A DNA stretch of 8,630 bases from Thiopontia sp964344135 (lineage in GTDB: Bacteria; Pseudomonadota; Gammaproteobacteria; GCF-002020875): positions 1 through 8,630 of the forward strand of contig CAYFMF010000058.1 of the NCBI GenBank assembly GCA_964344135.1. Reading direction: 5' to 3'. Shown here piece by piece: positions 1-6,872 of the stretch (positions are counted from its first letter, which is position 1; every line of letters begins with the position of its first letter). A program made the position numbers and the translations under genes. The notes below the pieces were generated by a model. It was given only the letters and a program-made list of their open reading frames with translations. It did no database searches and had not been told where the DNA came from.

Positions 1-3000
1 GCATAACCGGCCACCAGCCACTTGGTCCCTGCCTCAGGGAAGTGGATCTGGATTCGTGCCTGGGGTCCACTCCCCTCCAGCATCAGTACCGTTCCCTCTC
101 CAAATTTTGCATGGCGCACCTGCTGCCCGGGGTGGAGTCCGGTACCGGACTCCTCCCGGATGGCTGAGCGTGAGGCCGATTGGCGGGGCGCTCTGCTGTC
201 GCTTACCGGTCGGGATACCGTGGTGCGGATCCGCACCTCCCGCAGTAGCTCGGTCGGGATCTCCTTGATAAAGCGCGAGATCCGCGGATAGTGCTCCTTG
301 CCGTAGAGTCTGCGGCTCTCGGCGTGGGTCAGTGTCAACTGCTCACGGGCGCGGGTGATCCCCACATAGCAGAGGCGGCGCTCCTCCTCCAGCCTCTCCG
401 GGTCCTCTGATGAGATGCGGTGGGGGAAGAGCCCCTCCTCCATCCCGCTGAGAAAGACCTGCGGAAACTCCAGCCCCTTGGCACTGTGGAGGGTCATCAG
501 CTGAACGCAGTCCTCCCACTCCTCCCCCTGGGTCTCTCCCGCCTCCAGTGCCGCCTGAGCGAGGAACTCATCCAGCGGGTTGAGTGACTCATCCGTTATC
601 GACTCCCCCTGGGGGGCAAACTGTCCCGCTGCGCTGACCAGCTCCTCCAGATTCTCCACCCGCCCCTGTGCCTTCTCCCCCCTCTGGCTCTTGTAGTGGT
701 CGAGCAGGGTGGAGCACTCCAGCGCAATCACCGCCTGCTCTTTCAGGGGCTTGTCACTGGCATCGTGGTCCATCTGCTCGATCAGCTGGAGGAATCCGCG
801 CAGTGCGTTGCGGGCGCGGGCAGTGAGCTGCTCCCCTGCACACTGTTCGGTTGCCGCCTGCCACATCGAGATTCCGGCCGTTCTTGCGTGGTCGCGTACC
901 CGCTCGATGGTACGGGCACCGATGCCACGGGTCGGTGTGTTGACCACCCGCTCAAAGGCGGCATCATCGCCCCGGTGGGCCATCAGCCGCAGATAGGCGA
1001 GGGCGTCCTTGATCTCGGCACGCTCGAAAAAGCGCAGCCCGCCATAGATGCGGTAGGGGATGTTGGCGCTCAGTAGCGCCTCCTCCAGCACACGCGACTG
1101 GGCGTTGGAGCGGTAGAGGATGGCATTCTCGGAGCGTGCCCCCCCCTTGACTGTCCAGTTCTCGATCTGCTCGGCAATAAAACGCGCCTCGTCCAGATCG
1201 TTGAAGGCGGAGTAGAGCTGAATCGGCTCTCCGTCGCTATCCTCGGTCCAGAGCTCCTTGCCCATCCGCCCCGGGTTGTTCTCGATCAGTGCATTGGCCG
1301 CATTGAGGATGTTGCCACTGGAGCGGTAGTTCTGCTCCAGCCGCAGCGTCTCGACCCCGGGGAAATCACGGCTGAAGCTGCGGATGTTCTCGATCTGCGC
1401 CCCTCTCCATCCGTACACCGAATTATGGGTCACAATGCCATTGGCAATGAAGTTGTGGGTGTGTTCAATGTCGAGATCGTACACGGTCTTGCGTCCTCTG
1501 CCATGCTCGATACGCTCGATTGTTTCGTACTGCCCCTGCTGGTTGATGAGTGACATTCCCTCTCGCAAGGCGGCAGCCTGAATAAAGGGGAGTGAGCGGG
1601 GGAGGATATGGGCGTTGAGTAGAATGTTGCCATCCAGTAGTTTCTTCAGTTGGTGCGCCGTGTCGAGAATGGTAGCGAAAGAGCTGTTGCAGGTTTCATG
1701 GCGCCAACTCCCCGAGCCTGATTTGGTGGCACGGACACTGAATCCGGCATCCTCTAATTTTTTCTTTCGGGTTGTATCATTTCCAACCACCGAGATTCTG
1801 TGCATTGGCTGTCGAGTGCCGCGCCGTTCTCCGCAGAGTGTGACCACAATATTGGATCGATTGGAGTCTCTGCTCTGTGGGCGGTGGTGGGGAAACTCCT
1901 GTGAAAGGCCAACATCATTCAGTAGTTTTTGTGCCCCCCTGGTTGAGTCAATCGCATCGAACACCTTTTGTATGAAAGCCGCCTCGTGGACCACTCCATT
2001 GGCACTGCGCTGCTTTCTTGGGGTAAACGGTAGTGTGGGAATCTGATACTGCAGAGAGGTGATCACCTCATCACTGCGTGCACCGTTTTCATGGTCATGG
2101 GTACGGATGAGCCAGAGGGCATCCGCATGCTCCTGGGCGGAACGGATCATGAAGCCCAGCTTGCTGTACTTAACCGCATCGGTATGCACCTTGGTAATCC
2201 CAAGACGATAACCAATGCCCGCCTTGTACATCAGATAGAGGAAGTATTTCTGTGGTGCCTCATCCTGTATATAGCCGGCGAAGTGGGTATGTTCTGGTGT
2301 GCTGGTTAGCTGTTTCCCGGAGGTGGTGTGGATGGTTATCAGGTCGCCAGTGAGAACCTTCTTGTGACAGCGCAGAACCTTTGCCGGAAAGAAATCTCCA
2401 CGACCATACCCTGAAAGTATCTGATCCCCGGGACGAACCTTCTCTATCTTCCTGGTTTGACCTTCTGCCATGGTGATCTCCGTGCCCGCGATCAGACACT
2501 GATCATCATCACCGACCACAAAGATGCTGCCGGTCTCACCCACCAGAAGACGCAGCCAGGCGTACTGGATGGTGTTGGTATCCTGGAACTCATCGACCAG
2601 AAGATGGCTGAAACGGTTGCGGTAGTGGGCCAGCAGCTCCGGGTTGTTGAGCCACATCTCGTGGGCCCGCAGCAGCAGCTCCGCGAAGTCGACCAGCCCG
2701 CCGCGCTGGCAGGCCGCCTCGTAGGCCAGGTAGATCTGTACCATCTGTGTCAGCCAGTGGTCATGGGCGGGGTCGATCTGGTGGGGGCGGACCCCCTTGT
2801 CCTTCTGCTCGTTGATGAACCACTGTGCCTGCTTTGGTGGCCAGCGCTCCTCATCCAGGTTCAGCTCTTTGACCAGGCGCCGCACCAGCCGCAGCTGATC
2901 CTCGCTGTCGAGGATCTGGAAGTTCTGGGGCAGGTTGGCCTCCTGCCAGTGGCTACGCAGCAGGCGGTGGGCCAGTCCGTGAAAGGTGCCGACCCAGAGG

Positions 3001-3254
3001 TTGCCGGCCGGCATCCTGAGCAGTGACTCGATGCGCCCCTTCATCTCCCGTGCCGCCTTGTTGGTGAAGGTGACGGCAAGAATCGACCAGGGGGATATAT
3101 GTTCGACCTCAATCAGCCAGGCGATGCGGTGGACCAGAACCCGGGTCTTGCCGCTGCCGGCACCGGCCAGCACCAGGGTGTTCGCTGATTCCGTGGTGAC
3201 CGCCTTGCGCTGCGCCCCATTCAGTGGCTCGATGATCTCGGTAATCTCTTCCAT
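1..3254 (-). CDS. uvrD: DNA helicase II UvrD, intein-containing, 3' end cut by window
   Basis: SF1 3'-5' helicase of nucleotide excision and methyl-directed mismatch repair, acting in the cytoplasm. The frame is open for 1084 codons to the window edge. Removing the 359-codon intein leaves 725 residues, close to E. coli UvrD (720), so only about the last half-dozen residues are missing. Precursor numbering: Walker A GAGSGKT 31-37, motif Ia TFTNKAA 62-68, DEFQD Walker B 221-225, motif III GDDDQ 248-252 interrupted and resumed as SVYGWRGA at 612-619, LEQNYRS 639-645, LHSAKGLEFP around K926, YVGITRAR 963-970. The C-terminal RHAKFGEGT and KWLVA segments match the UvrD tail. The start at 3254 gives the N-terminus expected for the family. 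An in-frame ATG at 3266, one base after the comF stop, would add four residues. Neither start has a clear Shine-Dalgarno sequence, so coupling to comF is plausible. Identification is near certain; the exact start is not. Confidence 0.97.
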   Translation of the reverse strand, partial: MEEITEIIEPLNGAQRKAVTTESANTLVLAGAGSGKTRVLVHRIAWLIEVEHISPWSILAVTFTNKAAREMKGRIESLLRMPAGNLWVGTFHGLAHRLLRSHWQEANLPQNFQILDSEDQLRLVRRLVKELNLDEERWPPKQAQWFINEQKDKGVRPHQIDPAHDHWLTQMVQIYLAYEAACQRGGLVDFAELLLRAHEMWLNNPELLAHYRNRFSHLLVDEFQDTNTIQYAWLRLLVGETGSIFVVGDDDQCLIAGTEITMAEGQTRKIEKVRPGDQILSGYGRGDFFPAKVLRCHKKVLTGDLITIHTTSGKQLTSTPEHTHFAGYIQDEAPQKYFLYLMYKAGIGYRLGITKVHTDAVKYSKLGFMIRSAQEHADALWLIRTHDHENGARSDEVITSLQYQIPTLPFTPRKQRSANGVVHEAAFIQKVFDAIDSTRGAQKLLNDVGLSQEFPHHRPQSRDSNRSNIVVTLCGERRGTRQPMHRISVVGNDTTRKKKLEDAGFSVRATKSGSGSWRHETCNSSFATILDTAHQLKKLLDGNILLNAHILPRSLPFIQAAALREGMSLINQQGQYETIERIEHGRGRKTVYDLDIEHTHNFIANGIVTHNSVYGWRGAQIENIRSFSRDFPGVETLRLEQNYRSSGNILNAANALIENNPGRMGKELWTEDSDGEPIQLYSAFNDLDEARFIAEQIENWTVKGGARSENAILYRSNAQSRVLEEALLSANIPYRIYGGLRFFERAEIKDALAYLRLMAHRGDDAAFERVVNTPTRGIGARTIERVRDHARTAGISMWQAATEQCAGEQLTARARNALRGFLQLIEQMDHDASDKPLKEQAVIALECSTLLDHYKSQRGEKAQGRVENLEELVSAAGQFAPQGESITDESLNPLDEFLAQAALEAGETQGEEWEDCVQLMTLHSAKGLEFPQVFLSGMEEGLFPHRISSEDPERLEEERRLCYVGITRAREQLTLTHAESRRLYGKEHYPRISRFIKEIPTELLREVRIRTTVSRPVSDSRAPRQSASRSAIREESGTGLHPGQQVRHAKFGEGTVLMLEGSGPQARIQIHFPEAGTKWLVAGY
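1422..2498 (-). mobile_element. Intein (protein-splicing element) inside uvrD, 359 aa
   Basis: An in-frame insertion of 1077 nt with no stop codon. All splicing blocks are visible. Cys1 follows GDDDQ and starts block A (CLIAGTEITMAEG). Block B is TSTPEHTHF at intein residues 65-73, with the TxxH pair T67 and H70. Block F is VYDLDIEHTHNF. Block G is NGIVTHN, ending in His358-Asn359, and Ser is the +1 extein residue. This set predicts an active Hint domain: acyl shift at Cys1, transesterification to Ser+1, Asn cyclisation. Residues from about 76 to 330 form a large extra domain, far beyond a mini-intein. It has no LAGLIDADG or HNH motif that I can see. Residues 85-158 look like a diverged GIY-YIG arrangement, and 214-241 hold a CGERRG...MHRISVVGND stretch. 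Base composition looks more AT-rich than the exteins in places (for example 1751-1785), consistent with lateral arrival. The boundaries are firm because helicase homology joins exactly across them. Confidence 0.95.
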
Positions 3255-3267
3255 AAGAGGCCACATT

Positions 3268-3930
3268 CTACGTATGCGGAGGGGTGTATGCGAGCGCCCA
3301 AACCTGAATCTTTCCCGCTCCCCCCTCTCGGAGTGCATCGCTGACCGCCCTGATGGTGCTGCCGGTGGTGATGACATCATCAAAGAGGGCGATGGATTCT
3401 CCATTGAGTGGCCTGGTAACAGTGAAGGCCTCTCTGAGGTTCTCCCTTCTTGCCGAGGCCTTGAGCCCCGCCTGTGGATCGGTGTGGACCACTCTATTGC
3501 AGCTGCTCCGGTCGATCGGGACTCCAAGCGCTCTTGCCGGGGTGCGGATGATCTCCAGCGCCTGGTTGAATCCCCGCTGGCGCAGCCTTTTGGTGTGGAG
3601 GGGTACCGGAAGGATCCGGTCGGGTGGGTTAATACGCCCCTGTTGCAGGGCCGCCACCATCAGTGTGCCGAAGAGTCGTGCAAGGTGGAGCCTGTGGTCG
3701 AACTTGAGCTGCTGGATCAGGGGGGAGAGTGGATCACTGTAGCGGTAGGGGATGATGATCTTCTCCCAGTGGGGATTCTGCTGCAGCTCGTGGGGGATCT
3801 GCTGCAGGGTGGGAAGTTTCTCCCTGCATCCCGGGCAGAGTGCCGGCTCCCCATCGGTTGGGGTGCTACAGAGTGCGCAGGGCTCCGGGGGGAGAAGGGT
3901 GTGGAGCTGTCTGTAAACTTTTTCCAGCAT
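3268..3930 (-). CDS. comF: ComF family phosphoribosyltransferase-like protein
   Basis: 220 residues, the usual size for the ComF/GntX family. The N-terminus has two CxxC pairs (C18/C21 and C32/C35), the expected small zinc-binding module. The C-terminal half is a type I phosphoribosyltransferase fold with the PRPP-loop motif DDVITTGST at 184-192. A conserved RLRQRGFNQA segment lies in the middle. ComF homologues are needed for DNA uptake in competent bacteria and are thought to act on incoming single-stranded DNA at the inner face of the membrane; the enzymatic substrate is unknown. The only in-frame start before the upstream stop is ATG 3930, which lacks a good Shine-Dalgarno sequence. The gene is divergent from bioB, a common gammaproteobacterial arrangement, and ends 13 bp before uvrD, so the two probably share a transcript. 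A candidate BirA operator covers its first codons, so biotin status might affect it; that is inference. Confidence 0.93.
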   Translation of the reverse strand: MLEKVYRQLHTLLPPEPCALCSTPTDGEPALCPGCREKLPTLQQIPHELQQNPHWEKIIIPYRYSDPLSPLIQQLKFDHRLHLARLFGTLMVAALQQGRINPPDRILPVPLHTKRLRQRGFNQALEIIRTPARALGVPIDRSSCNRVVHTDPQAGLKASARRENLREAFTVTRPLNGESIALFDDVITTGSTIRAVSDALREGGAGKIQVWALAYTPPHT

Positions 3931-3943
3931 GGTTGGTTGACAG
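3911..3943. promoter_or_regulatory. Candidate BirA (biotin) operator
   Basis: Two nine-base half sites, CTGTAAACT (3911-3919) and GGTTGACAG (3935-3943), are separated by 15 bases. They are inverted copies of each other at 7 of 9 positions. Each matches the known BirA half-site (TTGTAAACC / GGTTTACAA) at 7 of 9, with spacing near the 15-16 seen in Gram-negative biotin operators. The site overlaps the bioB -35 box and the comF start codon, so bound BirA-biotinyl-AMP would block the bioB promoter. It lies exactly where a biotin operator is expected. Binding itself is inferred. Confidence 0.6.
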
Positions 3944-3964
3944 GGGGGTGGGAGGCGGTAGGAT
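3937..3964 (+). promoter_or_regulatory. Probable sigma70 promoter of the bioBFHC operon
   Basis: A perfect -35 box TTGACA (3937-3942) is followed after 16 bp by TAGGAT (3959-3964), a 4 of 6 match to the -10 consensus. Transcription would begin near 3971, leaving a leader of about 20 nt. The -35 box lies within the right half of the putative BirA operator. On the other strand, TAGAAT (complement of 3972-3977) could be a -10 box for comF, but no convincing -35 accompanies it. Confidence 0.6.
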
Positions 3965-3992
3965 TCTCCCCATTCTAACGGAGAAGCTGTCT

Positions 3993-4979
3993 ATGAGTAA
4001 CATCCCGGAACTGCGCAATGACTGGAGACTGGAGGAGGTGGAGGCACTGTTTGACCTCCCCTTCAACGATCTGCTGTTCCAGGCACAGACCATCCACCGC
4101 CAGCGCTTTGACCCCAACCGGGTTCAGGTGAGTACCCTGATGAGCATCAAGACCGGGGGCTGTTCGGAGGATTGCAAGTACTGCTCCCAGAGTGCCCGTA
4201 ATGCCACCGAGCTGGAACGGGAAAAATTGGCAGAGGTGGAGGCGGTGCTGGAGGCGGCGCGAGAGGCGAAGCGCTCCGGATCCTCCCGTTTCTGCATGGG
4301 GGCCGCCTGGCGCAACCCGAAGGGGAGGGATATGGAGCGGTTGCTGACGATGGTCAGCGGGGTCAAGGCGCTGGGGATGGAGAGCTGCATGACGCTGGGG
4401 ATGCTGACCCGGGAGCAGGCAGAGAAGCTGAAAAAGGCGGGGCTCGACTACTATAACCACAATCTCGACACCTCCGAGGCCTACTATGGGGAGGTGATCA
4501 CCACCCGCAGCTACCAGGATCGGCTCGATACCCTGGGCCATGTGCAGGATGCCGGTCTCAATGTCTGCAGTGGCGGGATTGTCGGGATGGGCGAGTCGCG
4601 GCAGGATCGTGCCGGGCTGCTGGCAACACTGGCCAATCTTCCGAGGCAGCCGGAGAGTGTGCCGATCAACCGGCTGGTACGGGTGGCGGGAACCCCGCTG
4701 GACGAGATGGAGAATCTGGAGGAGCTCGATCCGCTGGAGTTTGTCCGCACCATTGCGGTTGCTCGCATTGTGATGCCGGGGTCGTGGGTGCGGCTCTCGG
4801 CGGGGCGGGAGTCGATGAGTGATGAGCTGCAGGCGCTCTGTTTTGCTGCCGGGGCCAACTCCATCTTCTCCGGAGAGCGGTTGCTGACCACCCCCAATAC
4901 GGGAGAGGCCTCTGATGCCTCTCTGTTTGCAAAGCTTGGATTGGAGGCAACGGCCGGGGAGGAGGTGGTGTTGGGATAA
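3993..4979 (+). CDS. bioB: Biotin synthase BioB
   Basis: Radical SAM enzyme that inserts sulfur between C6 and C9 of dethiobiotin, the last step of biotin synthesis. The product has 328 residues, slightly shorter than E. coli BioB (346). The [4Fe-4S] motif CxxxCxxC is Cys57, Cys61 and Cys64. The three cysteines expected to hold the sacrificial [2Fe-2S] cluster are Cys101 (RFCMG), Cys132 (ESCMT) and Cys192 (NVCSGG). VRLSAGRE at 266-273 carries the conserved arginine ligand region. I chose ATG 3993 because GGAG at 3980-3983 sits nine bases upstream and homology begins here (WRLEEVEALF). An in-frame extension back to 3840 would run through comF in antisense and is not credible. First gene of a four-gene operon; bioF follows after 25 bp. 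Confidence 0.97.
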   Translation: MSNIPELRNDWRLEEVEALFDLPFNDLLFQAQTIHRQRFDPNRVQVSTLMSIKTGGCSEDCKYCSQSARNATELEREKLAEVEAVLEAAREAKRSGSSRFCMGAAWRNPKGRDMERLLTMVSGVKALGMESCMTLGMLTREQAEKLKKAGLDYYNHNLDTSEAYYGEVITTRSYQDRLDTLGHVQDAGLNVCSGGIVGMGESRQDRAGLLATLANLPRQPESVPINRLVRVAGTPLDEMENLEELDPLEFVRTIAVARIVMPGSWVRLSAGRESMSDELQALCFAAGANSIFSGERLLTTPNTGEASDASLFAKLGLEATAGEEVVLG

Positions 4980-5004
4980 CAGCACCTTTGTGTGAGATTT
5001 CATC

Positions 5005-6150
5005 ATGCTGGACTATCAACTACAGCAGGAGCTGGATCAGCGGAGGGAGAAGAGCCTCTATCGCCAGCGGCGGGTGGTCAGCGCTCCCCAGGGGCCAGAG
5101 GTTGAGGTCGACGGGAGACACTATCTCTCCTTCAGCAGCAATGACTATCTGGGGCTGGCCAGCCACCCGGCTGTTGTCGAGGCATTCCAGCGGGGACTCT
5201 CCCGCTGGGGGGCAGGGAGTGGAGCGGCCCATCTGGTCACCGGCCATACGGCAGCCCACCATGCGCTGGAGGAGGAGCTGGCCGACTTTCTGGGGTATCC
5301 ACGGGTACTGCTCTTCAGCTCCGGCTATCAGGCCAACCTCGGTATCCACCAGGCGCTGCTGGGGCGCAACGACAGGGCAATCCATGACCGCCTCAACCAC
5401 GCCTCGCTGCTCGATGGGGCAGGGCTGAGTGGGGCCAGGCTGCTGCGCTATGGCCATGCCGATATCGCTGCCCTGGAGCACAGAGTCTCGGATTCGCACC
5501 AGGGGCGTACCCTGGTGGCAACCGATGGGGTCTTCAGCATGGATGGGGATATCGCCCCGCTGCCGGGGATTGCCGGGGAGTGCCGCTGCGGGGGTGCAAC
5601 ACTGCTGGTCGATGATGCACACGGTGTCGGTGTTCATGGTCCAGAGGGGCGGGGAACGGTGGCACGGTTTGGGTTGGGGCCGGCTGAGGTGCCGATCCTG
5701 ATGGGGACACTGGGCAAGGCCTTTGGCCTCTCCGGTGCCTTTGTGGCCGGCAGTGAACCACTGATCGAGACCCTGATCCAGCAGGCACGTACCTATCTCT
5801 ACACCACGGCAACCCCGCCGGCTCAGGCGGAGGCGACCCGTGTTGCACTGCAGCTGGTTCAGGCGGCAGATGATCGACGGGATCATCTGCAGCAGCTGAT
5901 TACCCATTTTCGAAAGGGGGCAGAAGCGCTGGGGCTGAGGTTGATGAACTCCACCACCCCGATTCAGCCACTGCTGATTGGTGATTCGGCTGATGCATTG
6001 GCACTCTCCGAGCGACTTCAGGGGAGCGGGATTCTGGTTATCCCGATCCGTCCTCCAACGGTACCGGAGGGGAGCGCGAGGCTGCGGATCACCTTCTCGG
6101 CGAGCCATACCGTTGAGCAGGTGGATCGGTTGCTGGAATCTCTGGAATGA
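5005..6150 (+). CDS. bioF: 8-amino-7-oxononanoate synthase BioF
   Basis: PLP enzyme of the alpha-oxoamine synthase family. It condenses pimeloyl-ACP (or pimeloyl-CoA) with L-alanine to give KAPA, the first committed ring-assembly step. The product has 381 residues, normal for BioF. Lys238 in GTLGKAFG forms the Schiff base with PLP. The DDAHGVGVHG segment supplies Asp204 and His206 near the cofactor. His132 in DRLNHASLLDG is the ring-stacking histidine. SFSSNDYLGL near the N-terminus is a family hallmark. The ATG at 5005 has only a weak GTGAG upstream, but it lies 25 bp after the bioB stop and homology starts at once. Its TGA overlaps the bioH ATG by four bases (ATGA), implying translational coupling. 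Confidence 0.97.
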   Translation: MLDYQLQQELDQRREKSLYRQRRVVSAPQGPEVEVDGRHYLSFSSNDYLGLASHPAVVEAFQRGLSRWGAGSGAAHLVTGHTAAHHALEEELADFLGYPRVLLFSSGYQANLGIHQALLGRNDRAIHDRLNHASLLDGAGLSGARLLRYGHADIAALEHRVSDSHQGRTLVATDGVFSMDGDIAPLPGIAGECRCGGATLLVDDAHGVGVHGPEGRGTVARFGLGPAEVPILMGTLGKAFGLSGAFVAGSEPLIETLIQQARTYLYTTATPPAQAEATRVALQLVQAADDRRDHLQQLITHFRKGAEALGLRLMNSTTPIQPLLIGDSADALALSERLQGSGILVIPIRPPTVPEGSARLRITFSASHTVEQVDRLLESLE

Positions 6151-6872
6151 GGAATCTGGTACTGATCCATGGCTGGGGCTTCAATGGCTCGGTCTGGGAC
6201 TCCGTTCTACCCGCGCTTCGGGAGCAGTTTGAGGTGACGGTGGTTGATCTCCCTGGATATCGCGCCCGCCCAGCGATCGATCCGGTAACCCTCTCCGGTC
6301 TGGCGGCCGATGTGGCCGCACAGCTGTCGGGGCCGGCATGTTGGCTGGGGTGGTCGCTGGGGGGGCAGGTGGCGCTGCAGGCGGCACTGGATTGTCCACA
6401 GCTGGTGGAGAGAATGGTTCTGGTTGCTGCCACCCCCCGCTTTGTTCAGGGTGGGGGATGGCGCGAGGCGGTCAAGCAGCGGGTGCTGGATGATTTTGGT
6501 CGAGAGCTGATTCGTGCCCGTGAGACCACCATCGGCCGTTTTCTCTCGCTGCAGATGCTGGGTGTTGAGGGGAGCAGGGAGCTGATTCGGGAGCTGAAGG
6601 CCTCCCTTGCCGAATCGCCCCGGCCGGGGACCCTGGAGGCGGGGCTGGAGATCCTGAATCAAACCGATCTGCGTTCCGTTCTTGGTACCATTAATCAGCC
6701 GATACACTGGATCATGGGGGGGCGGGATCAGCTGGTTCCCCCCTCCGCAGGGGTGGTGGCCGCAGCGCAGATGCCCCATGGTTCATCCTGTGTGGTCGAG
6801 GGGTCAGGTCATGCCCCCTTTCTGAGTCACCCAGACCAATTTCTCGATGAGGTGATCCGTTTTGGGGCATGA
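6147..6872 (+). CDS. bioH: Pimeloyl-ACP methyl ester carboxylesterase BioH
   Basis: Alpha/beta hydrolase that cleaves the methyl ester of pimeloyl-ACP methyl ester, ending the disguised fatty-acid elongation begun by BioC and releasing pimeloyl-ACP for BioF. The product has 241 residues, slightly short of E. coli BioH (256). The catalytic triad is visible: Ser70 in GWSLGG, Asp194 in GGRDQLVP and His222 in GSGHAPF. The HGWGFN oxyanion-hole segment is at 8-13. The start ATG overlaps the bioF stop by four bases, so translation is probably coupled. The 3' end contains GAGGTGATCC (6849-6858), an unusually long match to the 16S rRNA 3' end, which probably serves as the ribosome binding site for bioC. 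Confidence 0.95.
   Translation: MRNLVLIHGWGFNGSVWDSVLPALREQFEVTVVDLPGYRARPAIDPVTLSGLAADVAAQLSGPACWLGWSLGGQVALQAALDCPQLVERMVLVAATPRFVQGGGWREAVKQRVLDDFGRELIRARETTIGRFLSLQMLGVEGSRELIRELKASLAESPRPGTLEAGLEILNQTDLRSVLGTINQPIHWIMGGRDQLVPPSAGVVAAAQMPHGSSCVVEGSGHAPFLSHPDQFLDEVIRFGA
6849..6858 (+). promoter_or_regulatory. Extended Shine-Dalgarno for bioC, inside bioH
   Basis: GAGGTGATCC matches ten consecutive bases of the complement of the conserved 16S rRNA 3' end. Its GAGG core lies nine bases before TTG 6862 but sixteen before ATG 6869. It therefore favours the TTG start. It is embedded in the bioH codons for EVIR, so chance coding similarity is possible. Confidence 0.5.

Noticed and set aside
1..3254. 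uvrD as a pseudogene, since no single stop-bounded frame is apparent
   Set aside because: Reading codon by codon through the intein shows one continuous frame without stops. The gene only lacks its end because the window cuts it.
2457..3978. Long plus-strand open frames opposite uvrD and comF (2457-3026 and 2986-3978)
   Set aside because: They are antisense to strongly conserved helicase and ComF codons, have no family resemblance, and arise from GC-rich codon bias.
3840..3992. Upstream extension of bioB by 51 codons
   Set aside because: It would run antisense through comF and the promoter/operator. Family homology and a good Shine-Dalgarno sequence both point to ATG 3993.
3975..6108. Long minus-strand open frames opposite bioB and bioF (3975-5006 and 5020-6108)
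   Set aside because: They mirror clearly homologous biotin genes, show low-complexity Pro/Arg/Gln-rich translations, and lack plausible ribosome sites.
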